Assembly: GCA_023052935.1 (NCBI GenBank)
Contig: CM041294.1
Coordinates: 151,486,899 to 151,550,898 of the forward strand
Direction: 5' to 3'
Origin: Piezodorus guildinii
Taxonomy: Eukaryota; Arthropoda; Insecta; Hemiptera; Pentatomidae
Length of the DNA stretch: 64,000 nt
The position numbers and the translations under genes were made by a program. The notes beneath the pieces were generated by a model. That model worked only from the letters and a program-made list of their open reading frames with translations. It ran no database searches and was not told the DNA's origin. Below, in pieces: positions 42,815 to 52,589 of this stretch. Numbering within the stretch: position 1 is the first letter of the stretch; each line of letters opens with the position of its first letter.

Positions 42815-43428
42815 TCTCAACGTGACACCAACTTTTTTATCCCCGAACTGAAAAACTCCGGGCTTTGAAGTGAAAAAAAATCTGAAAACGCACTTTTCAC
42901 TTGATCATCATTTTCAAAAAGTTTTCCTTTGACGACGTTGTCTAAATTCCTGAAGAGGTGGAAATCTGTTAGAGACAAGTCGGGAGAATATGGTGGGTGC
43001 GGAAGAACTTCTTAGCCCAGTTCTTTCAATTTTTGCACGGTATGTTTTGAACCATGGGGTCTTGCTGCCGCTCAGTGAGATCATGAGGTACCCATGTATC
43101 GAGCTTTTTTACTTTCCCAATACACTTTAAATGTCTGGAAACGGTAGATGCACTTGCATTTAATTGTGCTGAGAGTCCTTTAACTGTTTGGTAAACCCCT
43201 ACCCTTCTACTGTATGTTTGAGGACATCGTTGTCTATTACGGACGGAGGTCTTCCTCGGAGCAAGTTTTCCAGGTCGGTATCTCCAGTTGAAAACTTAGC
43301 AAACCAACGGCGAATGGTCCGTTCATTAAAACTCCCTTCCCCAAACGCCTTGCAAATATTTCTAGCGGCCTTAGCTAGGCCTTAACTCGTACAAAAATAT
43401 TACTCGAAAATCGCGTGTTTCCATGTTC
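42815..43428 (-). pseudogene. Mariner transposase (second family), deleted and frame-shifted
   Basis: The minus strand starts MNMETRDFRVIFLYELRPS, keeps a cut-up helix-turn-helix region (SASTVSRHLKCIGKVKKLD) and PHDLTERQQD. It then jumps to the C-terminal block with PPYSPDLSLTDFHLFRNLDN and KGKLFENDDQVKSAFSDF. The first two catalytic Asp residues are lost in the deletion and several stops are present. No terminal inverted repeats are visible; instead the body sits between 90-bp direct repeats. Same family as the 45883-46274 element (shared FENDDQV). Confidence 0.85.
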
Positions 43429-43431
43429 ATG

Positions 43432-43521
43432 TTTATTATATCTTATGTTGATTTAATGACAACAGATGTTATGTGTTGGTAAATAACAATTAGTCAAGGA
43501 ATGCTACTATTAATATTTTAT
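43432..43521 (+). repeat. 90-bp direct repeat flanking mariner 2, right copy
   Basis: Second copy of 42711-42800 (CTTATGTTGATTTAATGACA, GGAATGCTACTATTAATATT). Confidence 0.9.
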
Positions 43522-43560
43522 ATTAAAAAAAAAAGGATATAATATGGAAGTAAAATATGC

Positions 43561-43800
43561 TTCTTTTTTTTTTTTTGTTCTTCCTGCATAACCCCTTGGC
43601 GACTCCTTGTGGTACAGGGGGAATCCATTAAGGCCAGCAACTTCCAGCCCGCATAATAAAAATAATGACACCGGAAACCGGAGGAAACGCAATCGTCATG
43701 CACAACTGTTTGAGGAGTTCCGTCTCCTTCCGGCGCGGAAATGATAGTTTTTACTTTTGGCCGAAAGGTTCTCAAACATATGTCTTTAATCATTTTCAGG
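43561..43800 (-). mobile_element. GC-rich retroposed block with poly(A) (family unknown)
   Basis: A T run at 43564-43576 precedes about 200 bases of unusually GC-rich DNA (CGGCGCGGAAATGATAG, CCAGCAACTTCCAGCCCGC). A poly(A)-ended, GC-rich block in the AT-rich background suggests a retrocopy. The 43518-43793 frame has no recognised domain. Confidence 0.35.
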
Positions 43801-43937
43801 TATATTTATTATACGAAGAGGTCGTGGTAAGGCTTCTACATTAAAAACAAAAAAACCTGTACCTCTCCAACCCATCAAGAGTCTCGGGTTCAGCACTTAT
43901 AGAGATTCGTACTGTTTCACGACCAACGACCGTGCAA

Positions 43938-44150
43938 GGTGAATCAAGCTCGGCCGCCTGGTTTTTCCCAAATTTTCGGTACCTACTTTATAGAGGCTGG
44001 GTGTCCATACTCCATTCCATCAGGACTCCATTCCATCCCCTGGGTCGCCCTACGGTTTAATGGCAGATTATTCTGCCTCTCTCGGGATTCGAACCTGGGA
44101 CATGGAGAACAGTAGCCTAATGTTCTATCCATTAGGCCACGCCATTTCTT
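43938..44150 (-). mobile_element. SINE2, more complete copy
   Basis: Minus-strand head: A box TGGCCTAATGG and B box GGTTCGAATCC, both matching RNA polymerase III consensus. Body shared with 34934-35130, ending GGAAAAACCAGGCGGCCGAG. Confidence 0.8.
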
Positions 44151-44379
44151 AATAATCATAAAATAAGGCTTATAAGTCCAGTCAACTGGTTGGAATCCGA
44201 CTTGGCATAAAAAAAAAAAAGGCCATCAGAATGGATCTACATATTTTTATATTTCAACAGCCTGAAAACTTATAATCAGGTCAATACTCTAAACGTTAAT
44301 TTAAATTATAAAGGATTTATCGTAAAACCAAAAAATAAATATATATGTGAGTGTCCCCCATTTTTTTTGGCTACTTCAA

Positions 44380-44585
44380 CACTACTAGACGATCACACTT
44401 ACTAACCATTAAACTTCAAAAGGCTCATTTACACTATTTGGACTTACAGTGTTAAGCTGATTATACCATCGAATTCCTCTCATAGCCAATCTCTACAATA
44501 TAAAATCCTGCGCAAAATCCTTAATGCTCTATAGTTCGTCACGAATAAACTATGATCTTAATGTTCCATATCTTGCTGATTTACA
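44380..44585 (+). mobile_element. LINE-A internal fragment, degenerate
   Basis: AACTTCAAAAGGCTCATTTAC, ACTTACAGTGTTAAGCTGATT and ATCCTGCGCAAAATCC follow LINE-A order. Confidence 0.7.
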
Positions 44586-44859
44586 TTCTTATTCAACCCA
44601 TAACACTCAAATATTAAGCCAAGCTTCCTTTTCGATTTTAAATGATAGAAGTGTATATAGTGACGAAAGACCCATAAATATACGATATTGTTAATAATGG
44701 AAAATAATTTATCATAGATAGAATTAGGATGTGATTGTTGGAATATAAACGCTTCAATGAAATAACAAGAATTTATTGTGCCAACAAATCTCCAGAGCCA
44801 TTGAGGGTGGAATATAACAACAATCATTGTCAGGGACTTCTTTAGACACCGTTTCAGAG

Positions 44860-44915
44860 TCAACCCTGATGAAGGCCCATAATGTAGGCCGAAACGTCGG
44901 CACATAATTAAAATA
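44860..44915 (+). ncRNA. Hammerhead-like motif, best AGGCC-type copy
   Basis: CCTGATGA AGGCC cataatgta GGCC GAAACGTCGGC. The CUGAUGA and GAAA boxes match the hammerhead core exactly and stem II pairs (GGCC/GGCC). Stem I is not evident, and a conventional UH cleavage site after a short stem III cannot be fixed by eye. Confidence 0.6.
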
Positions 44916-45054
44916 ACACTTGTTTTAAATGTGTGTTTCTATTTTATAACCGCGCACCCAACCATTTTCCTCTTTTAACAACAATCATGGTTAATAATAA
45001 TTAAAAGAATGACACCGGAATTGGTTGTTTTGACATCCCGTACTCAGTCGTCCT

Positions 45055-45095
45055 ATACATGGATTGAAATTCAGGCCGAAACGTTGTTACAATAA
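45055..45095 (+). ncRNA. Degenerate hammerhead-like motif
   Basis: GATTGAAATTCAGGCCGAAACGTTG: the GAAAC half is kept and the CTGANGA half eroded. It lies 190 bases after the better copy. Confidence 0.4.
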
Positions 45096-45224
45096 ATTAA
45101 TCTTAATTAATTGAAGTATTTCAATTACTACACCCCTAATAAACTTCTTCTTATATTCCAAAATAGTTATATTTAATAATATTTGGTGTTTGATTATTTC
45201 TGAATGTTTCCATAGGAAATTTTA

Positions 45225-45585
45225 CCTTTTTATGACTAATTTAAATTTACAACTGTATTTTGTAATACAAATAAATAAAATTCATGAAAAAAAAAAAAAA
45301 ACATGTAGAGAAATTGCCCATTGGCAGCACTATGGTGTAATTTAAACCAGAAGGTCTCGAGGCCATCTTCTTTTCTAACACCTTGGAGGATAATCAGGAA
45401 TCGAAGAAGAAGGAAGAATTGAAACTAGTGGGTTATAGTTAGAACTTGTCGTAAAAGGTATAATGTATATCAGCAACTTATGTGGAGCATTAAGGTCTTT
45501 TTAGATGAATTTATGCATGACAAATAAGGAGTGTTGAGGATTTTCCAATGGATTTTGGATTTTAATGATAGAATACATAAAGACC
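45225..45585 (-). mobile_element. LINE-A 3' end, diverged
   Basis: AATTTAAATTTACAACTGTA, CCCATTGGCAGCACTATGG and a damaged C-terminal coding block. Confidence 0.75.
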
Positions 45586-45664
45586 AATTAATTATAAAAA
45601 GGAAAAGTTGTGATAATTTTTTATATTATTACATTTTCTGTTAAATCCTAAATTCTTAATATAC

Positions 45665-45666
<2 letters not shown>

Positions 45667-45749
<83 letters not shown>
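45667..45749. repeat. Poly(A) tract of 83
   Basis: An uninterrupted run of As. No plus-strand retroelement is recognisable immediately upstream. It may be an expanded old tail or an assembly artefact. Confidence 0.95.
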
Positions 45750-45754
<5 letters not shown>

Positions 45755-45882
45755 CTCGTGATTCCATTGTGATTATTTTAAAGTTAAAAAAGAGATAATA
45801 ACTTACCATGAGGAAAACAAAATCTGATGGGGCACATCACAGAACTTCTCTGGTGCAGCAGATGGTTGGGATTCTTGTTGTA

Positions 45883-46274
45883 TTGGGTTGTTTCACATAA
45901 AATGTCCGTTTTTATACTTTCTGAAATACATACCGTGCAAAAATTGAAAGAACTGGGCTACGAAGTTCTTCCGCACCCACCATATTCTCCCGACTTGTCT
46001 CCAACAGATTACCACCTCTTCAGGAATTTAGACAACTTCGTCAAAGGAAAACTTTTTGAAAATGACGATCAAGTGTAAAGTGCGTTTTTCAGATTTTGTT
46101 TCACTTCAGAGCTCAGAGTTTTTCAGTTCGGGGATAAAAAAGTTGGTGTCACGTTGGGAAAAATGTGTAGAAAAAGAAGGTAAATACTTCGAATAAAATT
46201 ATCTTGTTTTCATATCGTATTTTTAATAAAAATCCTTTATCTTGAAAACGGACATTTCATGTGACACAACCCAA
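45883..46274 (+). mobile_element. Mariner MITE (392 bp) of the second family
   Basis: Terminal inverted repeats 45883-45912 and 46245-46274 (TTGGGTTGTTTCACATAAAA vs TTGGGTTGTGTCACATGAAA; two mismatches in 30). TA duplications at 45881-45882 and 46275-46276. The interior keeps only the C-terminal transposase part: VQKLKELGYEVLPHPPYSPD with the third catalytic Asp (LSPTDYH), then a premature stop after FENDDQV. It cannot encode an enzyme. Confidence 0.93.
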
Positions 46275-46332
46275 TATTATAAAATAAAGTTGTAAATTTA
46301 AATAATAAAAAAAAAAAAAAAAAAAAAAAGAT

Positions 46333-47095
46333 TGGTAATTGAGTACGCTGCTTGTTAAAGTAGTTCCTATGCAATTTCTCGGTATATTGACAAGTAATTC
46401 TCCACTCCTTCAGAATACATTTAAATAAATACTCTTTCTTTTGACAAGATTCCCTCAAGGATGACGCGAGTGCATCCACTTCAACACTTCTGTAATATTG
46501 TGTAAAGTACAGATAATTATTTCCATTGTGCTTTAAAACGCAGAGGAAAACCTTGCAGCAAGTTACACAATCATTCACCGGTGCGAATCCCTCAATGGTG
46601 CCAAGTGCGAACATTCATCAAATTGAATAAGGAACAAAAGTCGGTGAAAATTCAAATAGCTGCCGAAGTAGCGCGTGTAGTAGGGAGTGGGAAATGGCGA
46701 AAAAAGGCGTGAGAACGGAAAATGCCAGTTAGTGAGGAGCTCCATCTATGAAAATGCATGTGAACTAGGCTAATGGTCGCCCTTACACACTTGTCGTCGA
46801 CGCTAAAAGATCCGGGAAAAATAATAATAAAAAAAATCACTTATTATAATTGCGTAAGAGTAATTTTGTCCACGGCCTTTTACACGAGAGGATGTTACAC
46901 AAGAGTTTGGTTTTTGTTGGCTCGCTGCTGTGCGACCTATATATCTACCGCTTTCTGATTCATTACTTATCGAAACAATGCGAGGAGTCCTTCTGAGACC
47001 GGCGGGAATAAAGCAAGTCATTCCAAGGTGAAATGGCGTCTTAGCAACTTATGGCGGCTCTCAGGAGACAGTTCATTCCGAGGAATATTAAAATT
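46333..47095. other. Unassigned, partly GC-balanced sequence
   Basis: Several overlapping frames on both strands (46237-46614, 46652-46840, 46773-46958, 46803-47021) with no domain. It is less AT-rich than the rest and could be host sequence, but there is no positive evidence of a gene. Confidence 0.3.
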
Positions 47096-47232
47096 ATATC
47101 AAATATTTATTTATTGAGAATTATTACAATCTGTTTCAGAATGAACAATATATATACTAATATGAGACCACATTCATACAATATATACAGAAAATAATGA
47201 TAAAGTCAAATTAAATAAAATAGAAAAATAAA

Positions 47233-47235
<3 letters not shown>

Positions 47236-47284
<49 letters not shown>
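47236..47284. repeat. (TA)n microsatellite in the LINE-B UTR
   Basis: About 24 TA units. Absent from other LINE-B copies, which have AAATACAATATA-type sequence there. Confidence 0.93.
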
Positions 47285-47288
<4 letters not shown>

Positions 47289-47608
47289 AAAATAATAATA
47301 AAAACAAACAACAACCTATTATTGAGATAAATACAAAGTTGGCAAATAAATAAACATCATACAAACAATGGTAACTATATAAAATATATACAACTGCTAA
47401 GGGGACCGCAGATTGGGCTTTTCCCTCCACTTGTGGAGGCAAAAAGCGGAATCCAAGAGATTCCAGCGCCTCTCTCTCAGCCGCATCACTGGTTTTAGCC
47501 AGTAGAGGCTGAGTTAGGGCGCAATAGCCACAAACATACAGTATATGAGTGGAGGATCTGACCACTGTCAGAACTCCAGTATAATGTTTACAGAACGTCG
47601 CGGGGCCA

Positions 47609-47795
47609 CTACCGTTTCAATCTTCTTGGAGGATTGTAGGGGTGGGTGGAGCCTGAGAGGGATTGAGCTAAAGGATTAGGATGATGAAGAAGGTTCTGAT
47701 GGAATTTAGAAAATTTGGATGGTACCAGGTCTAAAATAAATGGAATATTAAGGTCGTGGTGTAAGGTACAGTTGGAAACATAATAGGGAGCATTA
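47609..47795 (-). pseudogene. LINE-B reverse transcriptase extreme C-terminus
   Basis: Reads VNAPYYVSNCTLHHDLNIPF, then a KFSKFHQNLLHHPNPLAQSL-type segment and NPPRRLKR. It is equivalent to the LINE-A ending but clearly a separate family. The 14 residues before VNAPYY in the open frame are R1 sequence read through. Confidence 0.8.
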
Positions 47796-47796
47796 A

Positions 47797-48025
47797 CTAT
47801 TGTTGTCCGATTTTTGTGAAAAACTTGCTGTGACATCTCGGGCGTATAACTGTCTTAAATTTGAAATTTTACTTCTGGCGCTAGACTTCGTAACCACATA
47901 CGGACACACACACAGGACTCAGGAGACCCTAAAACGTATATTTCCGTCGAAAACTGGAATTCGAAAATTTTCAAGATCTCAATACTTTCCCTTACTATAT
48001 ATCTCATATATAAGTAAGTGAAAGT
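47797..48025 (+). repeat. R1 right end
   Basis: Ends ACTATATATCTCATATATAAGTAAGTGAAAGT; left part truncated by LINE-B. Confidence 0.85.
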
Positions 48026-48029
48026 AAAA

Positions 48030-48610
48030 AAGTTACAGTAATTTCAATAGCCCATTCATCAAATTGACATGATAGGAAGCAGGGATCATCTTGGTCAAGA
48101 TTTAAAAAACATCAATTAAATTAAAACTTCTGCAAACCCTTAATAGTTTGGGCATCATGCGAACTATCTGAGAGGAAGGAATATAAAATATGAGATATTC
48201 TATAACAGACAGTATACAAGCCTATAGGTTGAGATCTCGTATTCAAAGGGAGTGGAAGCAGGGAAAGTAAGAAGATCAAGGATAATGGGAGGTTTTGTGG
48301 TTCAGAAGAAGAAAAAGATAGAAGTCAGAGTACTACTAACTGGATGGAACCTTCAAGGTCTGGAACCACGAAAATGGAACAAGTCTCTTCAATCCAACCT
48401 CACACCTAACAGAAAGTTACTACTAGATACAGATGAGCAGCAAGAAAAATTTTATTATCCTGGAACATGTCCCTTTAGAATAAAATATATAGAATGTACA
48501 AAAAGTGCTTTGCAGTATTAGATCATATTAAGTACATATAAACAAGTCAATAATTACTTATATAAAATAGGCATATTCAATTGATAAGAAAACAACAAAA
48601 AAATAAAAAA
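48030..48610. other. Unassigned sequence
   Basis: Frame 48252-48521 (89 codons) has no recognised domain. Confidence 0.35.
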
Positions 48611-48611
48611 G

Positions 48612-49565
48612 CTTATTTACAATTTTATTGAGTCTGGATATTCATTGAGTGATTAAATATGCGGGATTTGAAGGTAGAAAGAGAATTGGAGTGACGGATG
48701 GAAGGAGGAATGGAATTCCATAGGATTGTGGATCGAATGAGAAAAGATCTGTCGAAATGTGCTGTTCGGTGGGTCGTACTGTATAAATCTGAAGGCCTGG
48801 AGCGTGTACAACGAGGATGGACAGAGGATTTGAATTGTAGGAGGTCAAAAATGTATGATGGACGGCGGGATTGGATAGCTTGGTAAATGAATGACGATTG
48901 CAAGGGTAAAGCCACTTCAACTCGCCATAAAATTGGGATACGGAGGTGTACCTAGGGACTCCGAAGATGAATCGGACAAAGCAATTAATTAAACGTTTAA
49001 TTTTTACCTCGAGATCCCCAGAAACACCATCGCATACCGTACAGCAATAGTCGAAGTGGGGAAATATTAGGGAAATAGAGGTAACGAGGAGTTTTCGGGT
49101 TCCAAGCGGGAATAGGTGGCGGAGGGAATATAGTCGCTTTAAGGTTGAAAAGGTACGACGGGAGATTTCGGAAATATGATTTTTGAAGCATAGGGTTTGG
49201 TCGAAGGTTACTCCCAGATTCCTGACAGTCGGGTGGAACTTTATGGGATTACTATTTCGATAAAGGGTTGGGATATGTGGGACTTCAGGAGGTGATGAGA
49301 TCCTATTACATTTGCTTTTGTTTTTCAGAATTTAGTTTTAACTTATTGACTACAGCCCAGTGACTTATTCGATTTAAGTCCTCTTGTAGTCTTTTTACAG
49401 GTGGTAATAGGCCGGAAGGTGGGAAGGAAAGGTATATTTGGAAATCGTCAGCAAAGAGGTGGTATTTATAGTGGTGGATAAACAGAGGGAGGTCATTAAT
49501 GTAGATAGCCAATAAGGTGAGACCTTCTGTCATAAATAAGAATAGAAATAAGGCCAAGAAGAGAT
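48612..49565 (-). pseudogene. CR1/L2-like LINE reverse transcriptase, truncated and frame-shifted
   Basis: The minus strand gives, in order, a palm fragment with YINDLPLFIHHYKYHLFADD (FADD catalytic box, 49306-49557) and NRISHWAVVNKLKLNSEK. A frame-shifted middle follows (KRLINCFVRFIFGVPRYTSV near 48960). The C-terminal tail near 48625-48915 has TAHFDRSFLIRSTILWNSIP, resembling the tail of CR1/L2-type LINEs (WN.LP). At least two frame shifts. The 3' end is near 48612. Clade is inferred from motif style. Confidence 0.75.
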
Positions 49566-49719
49566 GCAGCTGGGCATTACTTTACCCATCACGCCTGCCA
49601 CGCCACGATATCACAACTTACACCATCGCATTCACAGTCAGTTGGGCATGGAGTTGAAAGGTGTACATAAAAACATCGTAAAAAACAAAAGAATACCTAA
49701 GGGAGAAGTTAGTTCAGGG

Positions 49720-49790
49720 TACAGTCAAAAGAACACACAATTAAATATTAACTAAATGTACTGGTTTATTCAGTTTTACTTGAATCGGTT
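49720..49790 (-). repeat. Penelope-type motif flank (inverted)
   Basis: GGGAGAAGTTAGTTCAGGGT and CAGTCAAAAGAACACACAATT match, inverted, the sequence following the hammerhead-like motif at 29150-29270 and 50690-50765. Confidence 0.6.
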
Positions 49791-49914
49791 TTACAGGGTT
49801 TTTTTTTCTCATGTTTACACATTACATATAAATTCCTGACACAGGAGTGCATCAGACCTCCACTAAAGAGAAGAGAAGACTCATTTCTGTACCTATGGCA
49901 TCTTATTTCTGTTA

Positions 49915-50515
49915 AAGGGCAAGCTGAAGAAATAAACAGGCGATGCACTCTAGGATGGCGCTCCCTCTTCAAGTTTAAGGAGCTGTATATGTCGTCTGTG
50001 AGCTTGGAAGGGAAGAAGAAACTCTGGATGAGCACTATGCTACCTGCCATGATCTATGGTTGCGAAACATGGGTAATAGATAAGAAGACCAGCCACAAGT
50101 TGAGAGTAACGGTCAGAGGTAGAGAGCGATACCTTCTCGCAGTATCGAGACGAGATAGGAAAACAAATAAGTGGCTAAGATCATGGAACGATCTCTCAGA
50201 TATTATGGAAAAAGTCCATCTAAGGAAGTGGACCTGGACCGGACATGTTATCCAGAAAAACATTACAGCATGGACCAGGCAGCTTATGGAGTGGTACCCA
50301 AGGGAGTTTACAAGGAAGCGTGGACGTCCACCGACAGACTGGGACCAGGAGATGAAGAAGTGTTGCGGAGGTGCAACCTGGAAGATAGTGGCACTGGATA
50401 GAAAAGAATGGAAAAGGATGGGGCAGGTTCATCATTACTTAGTATGCTTGCAAGAATAAGCTTATTAAAACTTACAAACAATCGAACTAAAAAAAACCCT
50501 CAACTTAAGGTTGAT
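49915..50515 (+). mobile_element. RTE-like LINE 3' end (second RTE-like family)
   Basis: Begins in coding sequence for EEINRRCTLGWRSLFKFKEL, before the open frame's first Met, and ends with a short UTR and A-rich end near 50495. 5'-truncated. Confidence 0.75.
49989..50459 (+). pseudogene. RTE-like reverse transcriptase C-terminal domain (open, 156 aa)
   Basis: Contains MLPAMIYGCETWVIDKK (residues 17-33), GRERYLLAVSRRDRKTNKW, LRKWTWTGHVIQKN (the GHV motif) and REFTRKRGRPPTDWDQEM with a basic GRPP.W segment. These are the standard tail elements of RTE/BovB-like LINEs after the thumb. It is intact over its length, so comparatively young. The palm with catalytic residues is absent. Confidence 0.88.
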
Positions 50516-50604
50516 TTTGTACATATTTATTTGGATTGAACAAAACAGGAAGTTTTGTATATATATGTTTTTGTTATATTTGATGTACAAATAAAGGTTA
50601 TTAT

Positions 50605-50765
50605 TAAATATACTGGTGTCGACGTTTCGGCCTTAATTATAGGCCTTCTTAGGGGCGTTTAAAGGAGAGAGTCACAACAATGAAGCCAAACGCCGGCACC
50701 AGTATATTTAGTTTATACTTAATTGTGTGTTCTTTTGACTGCAACCTGAACTAACTTCTCCCTTA
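50605..50765. ncRNA. Hammerhead-like motifs in inverted arrangement
   Basis: The minus strand of 50612-50660 reads AAGAAGGCC tataattaa GGCCGAAACGTCGACACC (CTGANGA eroded to CTAAGAA). Then on the plus strand at 50690-50710, GAAGCCAAACGCCGGCACCAG is followed by the shared CTTTTGACTGCAACCTGAAC flank. Two partial copies thus face each other around a short centre, as in 51393-51548. Confidence 0.55.
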
Positions 50766-51159
50766 TATTCTCACAGTCAACCATTCTCACTCCACAAAAA
50801 GAATAAATATGTTGATTATCAATAAATAATTCAATTTCAAAACTAGCAGGATTGGCATCAAACTGACGGGCACACTAATGGGCATTCACTTGATTTTTCG
50901 ATAGACTTTACTGCGGATGCTAAATAATTTAGTGGCAAGAACCCTCCCTCCTCCCAAAGTCCTAAATATTTGATACATATTAAGATTTTTAGTAGGCAAC
51001 ACCGTATCACGTTCATTGTGTGCGAAATACCTCTAAATTCGGTACTAGAAATGAGTTACTAGAAGTTAAGAAAAAGAAAATGAAAAAAAAAATAATAAGT
51101 CTCAAAGAGTCTGCTTGAATCCGCGAAACATTGAATAACTAAAATTCAATTTTGAACCT

Positions 51160-51325
51160 GGAAGATGTTCCTAAGATTTTTTAAAGGGAGTGAAAAATCT
51201 TTAATATGCCGTACTTTGGAGGAAAAGTAAAATGATGGTCCAGAGCCTGTGCTAAGTCAGGTACTCATTAAAGGTCCCTATCCTAATTAAACCTGGATAT
51301 GAAAAGTTTAGGACATCCACATTAA
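51160..51325 (+). mobile_element. SINE1 body fragment
   Basis: AAGATTTTTTAAAGGGAGTG, GCCGTACTTTGGAGG and TCCTATCCTAATTAAACCTGG; head and extreme 3' end are missing. Confidence 0.75.
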
Positions 51326-51392
51326 TATCTTTCGTTTAAGATATTTAAGTAGCATTATGTTCATTTACGGTTAATGAATAAAAATAAATTAT

Positions 51393-51548
51393 AGGTGGAA
51401 TAATCAGGAATCAGTCATTTTTTGAAAAAAAAATTTAATTTAGCCAACGTTTCGGCTCAAGCTTGTAATGCCCTGATGATGGCTCACAAGCTTGAGCCGA
51501 AACGTTGGCAAAATTCAAAAAATGACTAATTCCTGATTATTCCACCTA
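51393..51548. ncRNA. Inverted repeat with a well-preserved hammerhead-like core
   Basis: Left arm 51393-51465 and right arm about 51477-51548 are reverse complements (GGTGGAATAATCAGGAATC outer, GCCAACGTTTCGGCTCAAGC inner). The plus strand of 51468-51513 reads CCTGATGA TGGCTC acaagctt GAGCC GAAACGTTGGC: CUGAUGA box, 5-bp stem II (GGCTC/GAGCC) and GAAA box. The whole inverted repeat could fold into a very long hairpin competing with the ribozyme fold. Confidence 0.65.
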
Positions 51549-51774
51549 TAATAGTTTTTACAGTCGACTATACATCCTCAACAGAATAAAATAAACTAAA
51601 ATTTATAACTTATATAAGAAGGTATTTATTCAAATACTCAATAAGAAATAAAATATTGTTCATACATACATACATCTGTTCGTTAAGCTCATTCTTTTCG
51701 AAATTATCGATTTTAATGTTCATATTGTGATGTAGGGCGCAGCTGTCAGTAAATACAACCAATTACACCACTTA

Positions 51775-52375
51775 ATAATAATAAAAAAAGGCTTACCAAA
51801 CCCGAAGGTTCGATGCCGATACCACCAAACTTCGCCTGCACAGACTCGTCCAATGTTCTCCGGTCACGCCCAACCCCCAAGATCAGCCTTAATGCAATCC
51901 TCCCATCGACGCTTCGGCCTACCTTTCGGACGCCTACCAGTCGGTTCAGCGAATACCAACTTTCTCGGAATCTGTTCCTCACCGAGCCCAACAACTTTAC
52001 GCGCCCATTTGAGTATCCGCGATGCTCTCAACTCAATTATATTCACAGGGTACAAACTCTGCAATTCCGCGTTGTGCAACCTTCTGAACTCCCCAGTGAC
52101 TTCATCTCTCTTCGGGCCAAATATTTTACGCAGTACCTTATTTTCGAAATCCTTCAAAATAAGCGACCACGTTTTACATCCGTAAAGAACCGTTGGAAGA
52201 ATAATAGTTTTATAAATTCTAACCTTTAAGGTTTTAGACAGAAGCCGCGAGCTAAGTAATTCAACATTTCTCACTTTTAACCGGGACTTTATTTCTTCCT
52301 GGATTTCATTTTTTCTTGTTATCATTGAACCTAAATACTTGAATTTCTCTACGTGTTCAAAAGAATGCCCTTAAA
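51775..52375 (-). pseudogene. RTE-like LINE, C-terminal half (best copy of the family)
   Basis: The minus-strand frame 52325-51864 (153 residues) is open: RIYKTIILPTVLYGCKTWSL, NKVLRKIFGPKRDEVTGEFR, LKWARKVVGLGEEQIPRKLV and a basic end PTGRRPKGRPKRRWEDC. The 3' end has GGTAAGCC and a run of AATAATAAT-type repeats (TTATTATTATTAAG on the minus strand), typical of RTE-like tails. Related copies: 17830-18425 and 15695-16330. The catalytic palm is missing. Confidence 0.88.
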
Positions 52376-52424
52376 TATTAATATCATCAAGATCGCCACC
52401 ATTACGTACAGCATACGCCACTAA

Positions 52425-52585
52425 TTACATCACTTAGAATGTTAAATATGTTCGTTTAGAGCGTGTAATTCTTACTCAAAGCCAAGGCTACACAAATATT
52501 TTACGTCACTGTAATTCAAGATTATATGGAGTCTCGAGGACCCCTTTGACGTCCGCGGACCACTACTTGGGAACCACTGATCTAA
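52425..52585 (+). mobile_element. hAT-like element right end, second copy
   Basis: Shares ATCACTTAGAATGTTAAATATG, TAGAGCGTG, AAAGCCAAGGCTACAC with 24635-24775 and ends GTCCGCGGACCACTACTTGGGAACCACTG. The left end is not found. Confidence 0.6.
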
Positions 52586-52589
52586 AGGT

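Larger units (their letters stand above)
47098..47795 (-). mobile_element. LINE-B 3' end with 3' UTR
   Basis: The UTR carries a (TA)n at 47236-47284 and the GGCGCAATAGCCACAAACAT block. Coding for the C-terminus follows at 47609-47795. Inserted into R1, whose sequence begins at 47797. Confidence 0.85.

Noticed and set aside
50054..50435. Minus-strand and second-frame ORFs over the RTE tail
   Set aside because: The plus-strand 49989-50459 frame carries the conserved motifs; the others are shadows.
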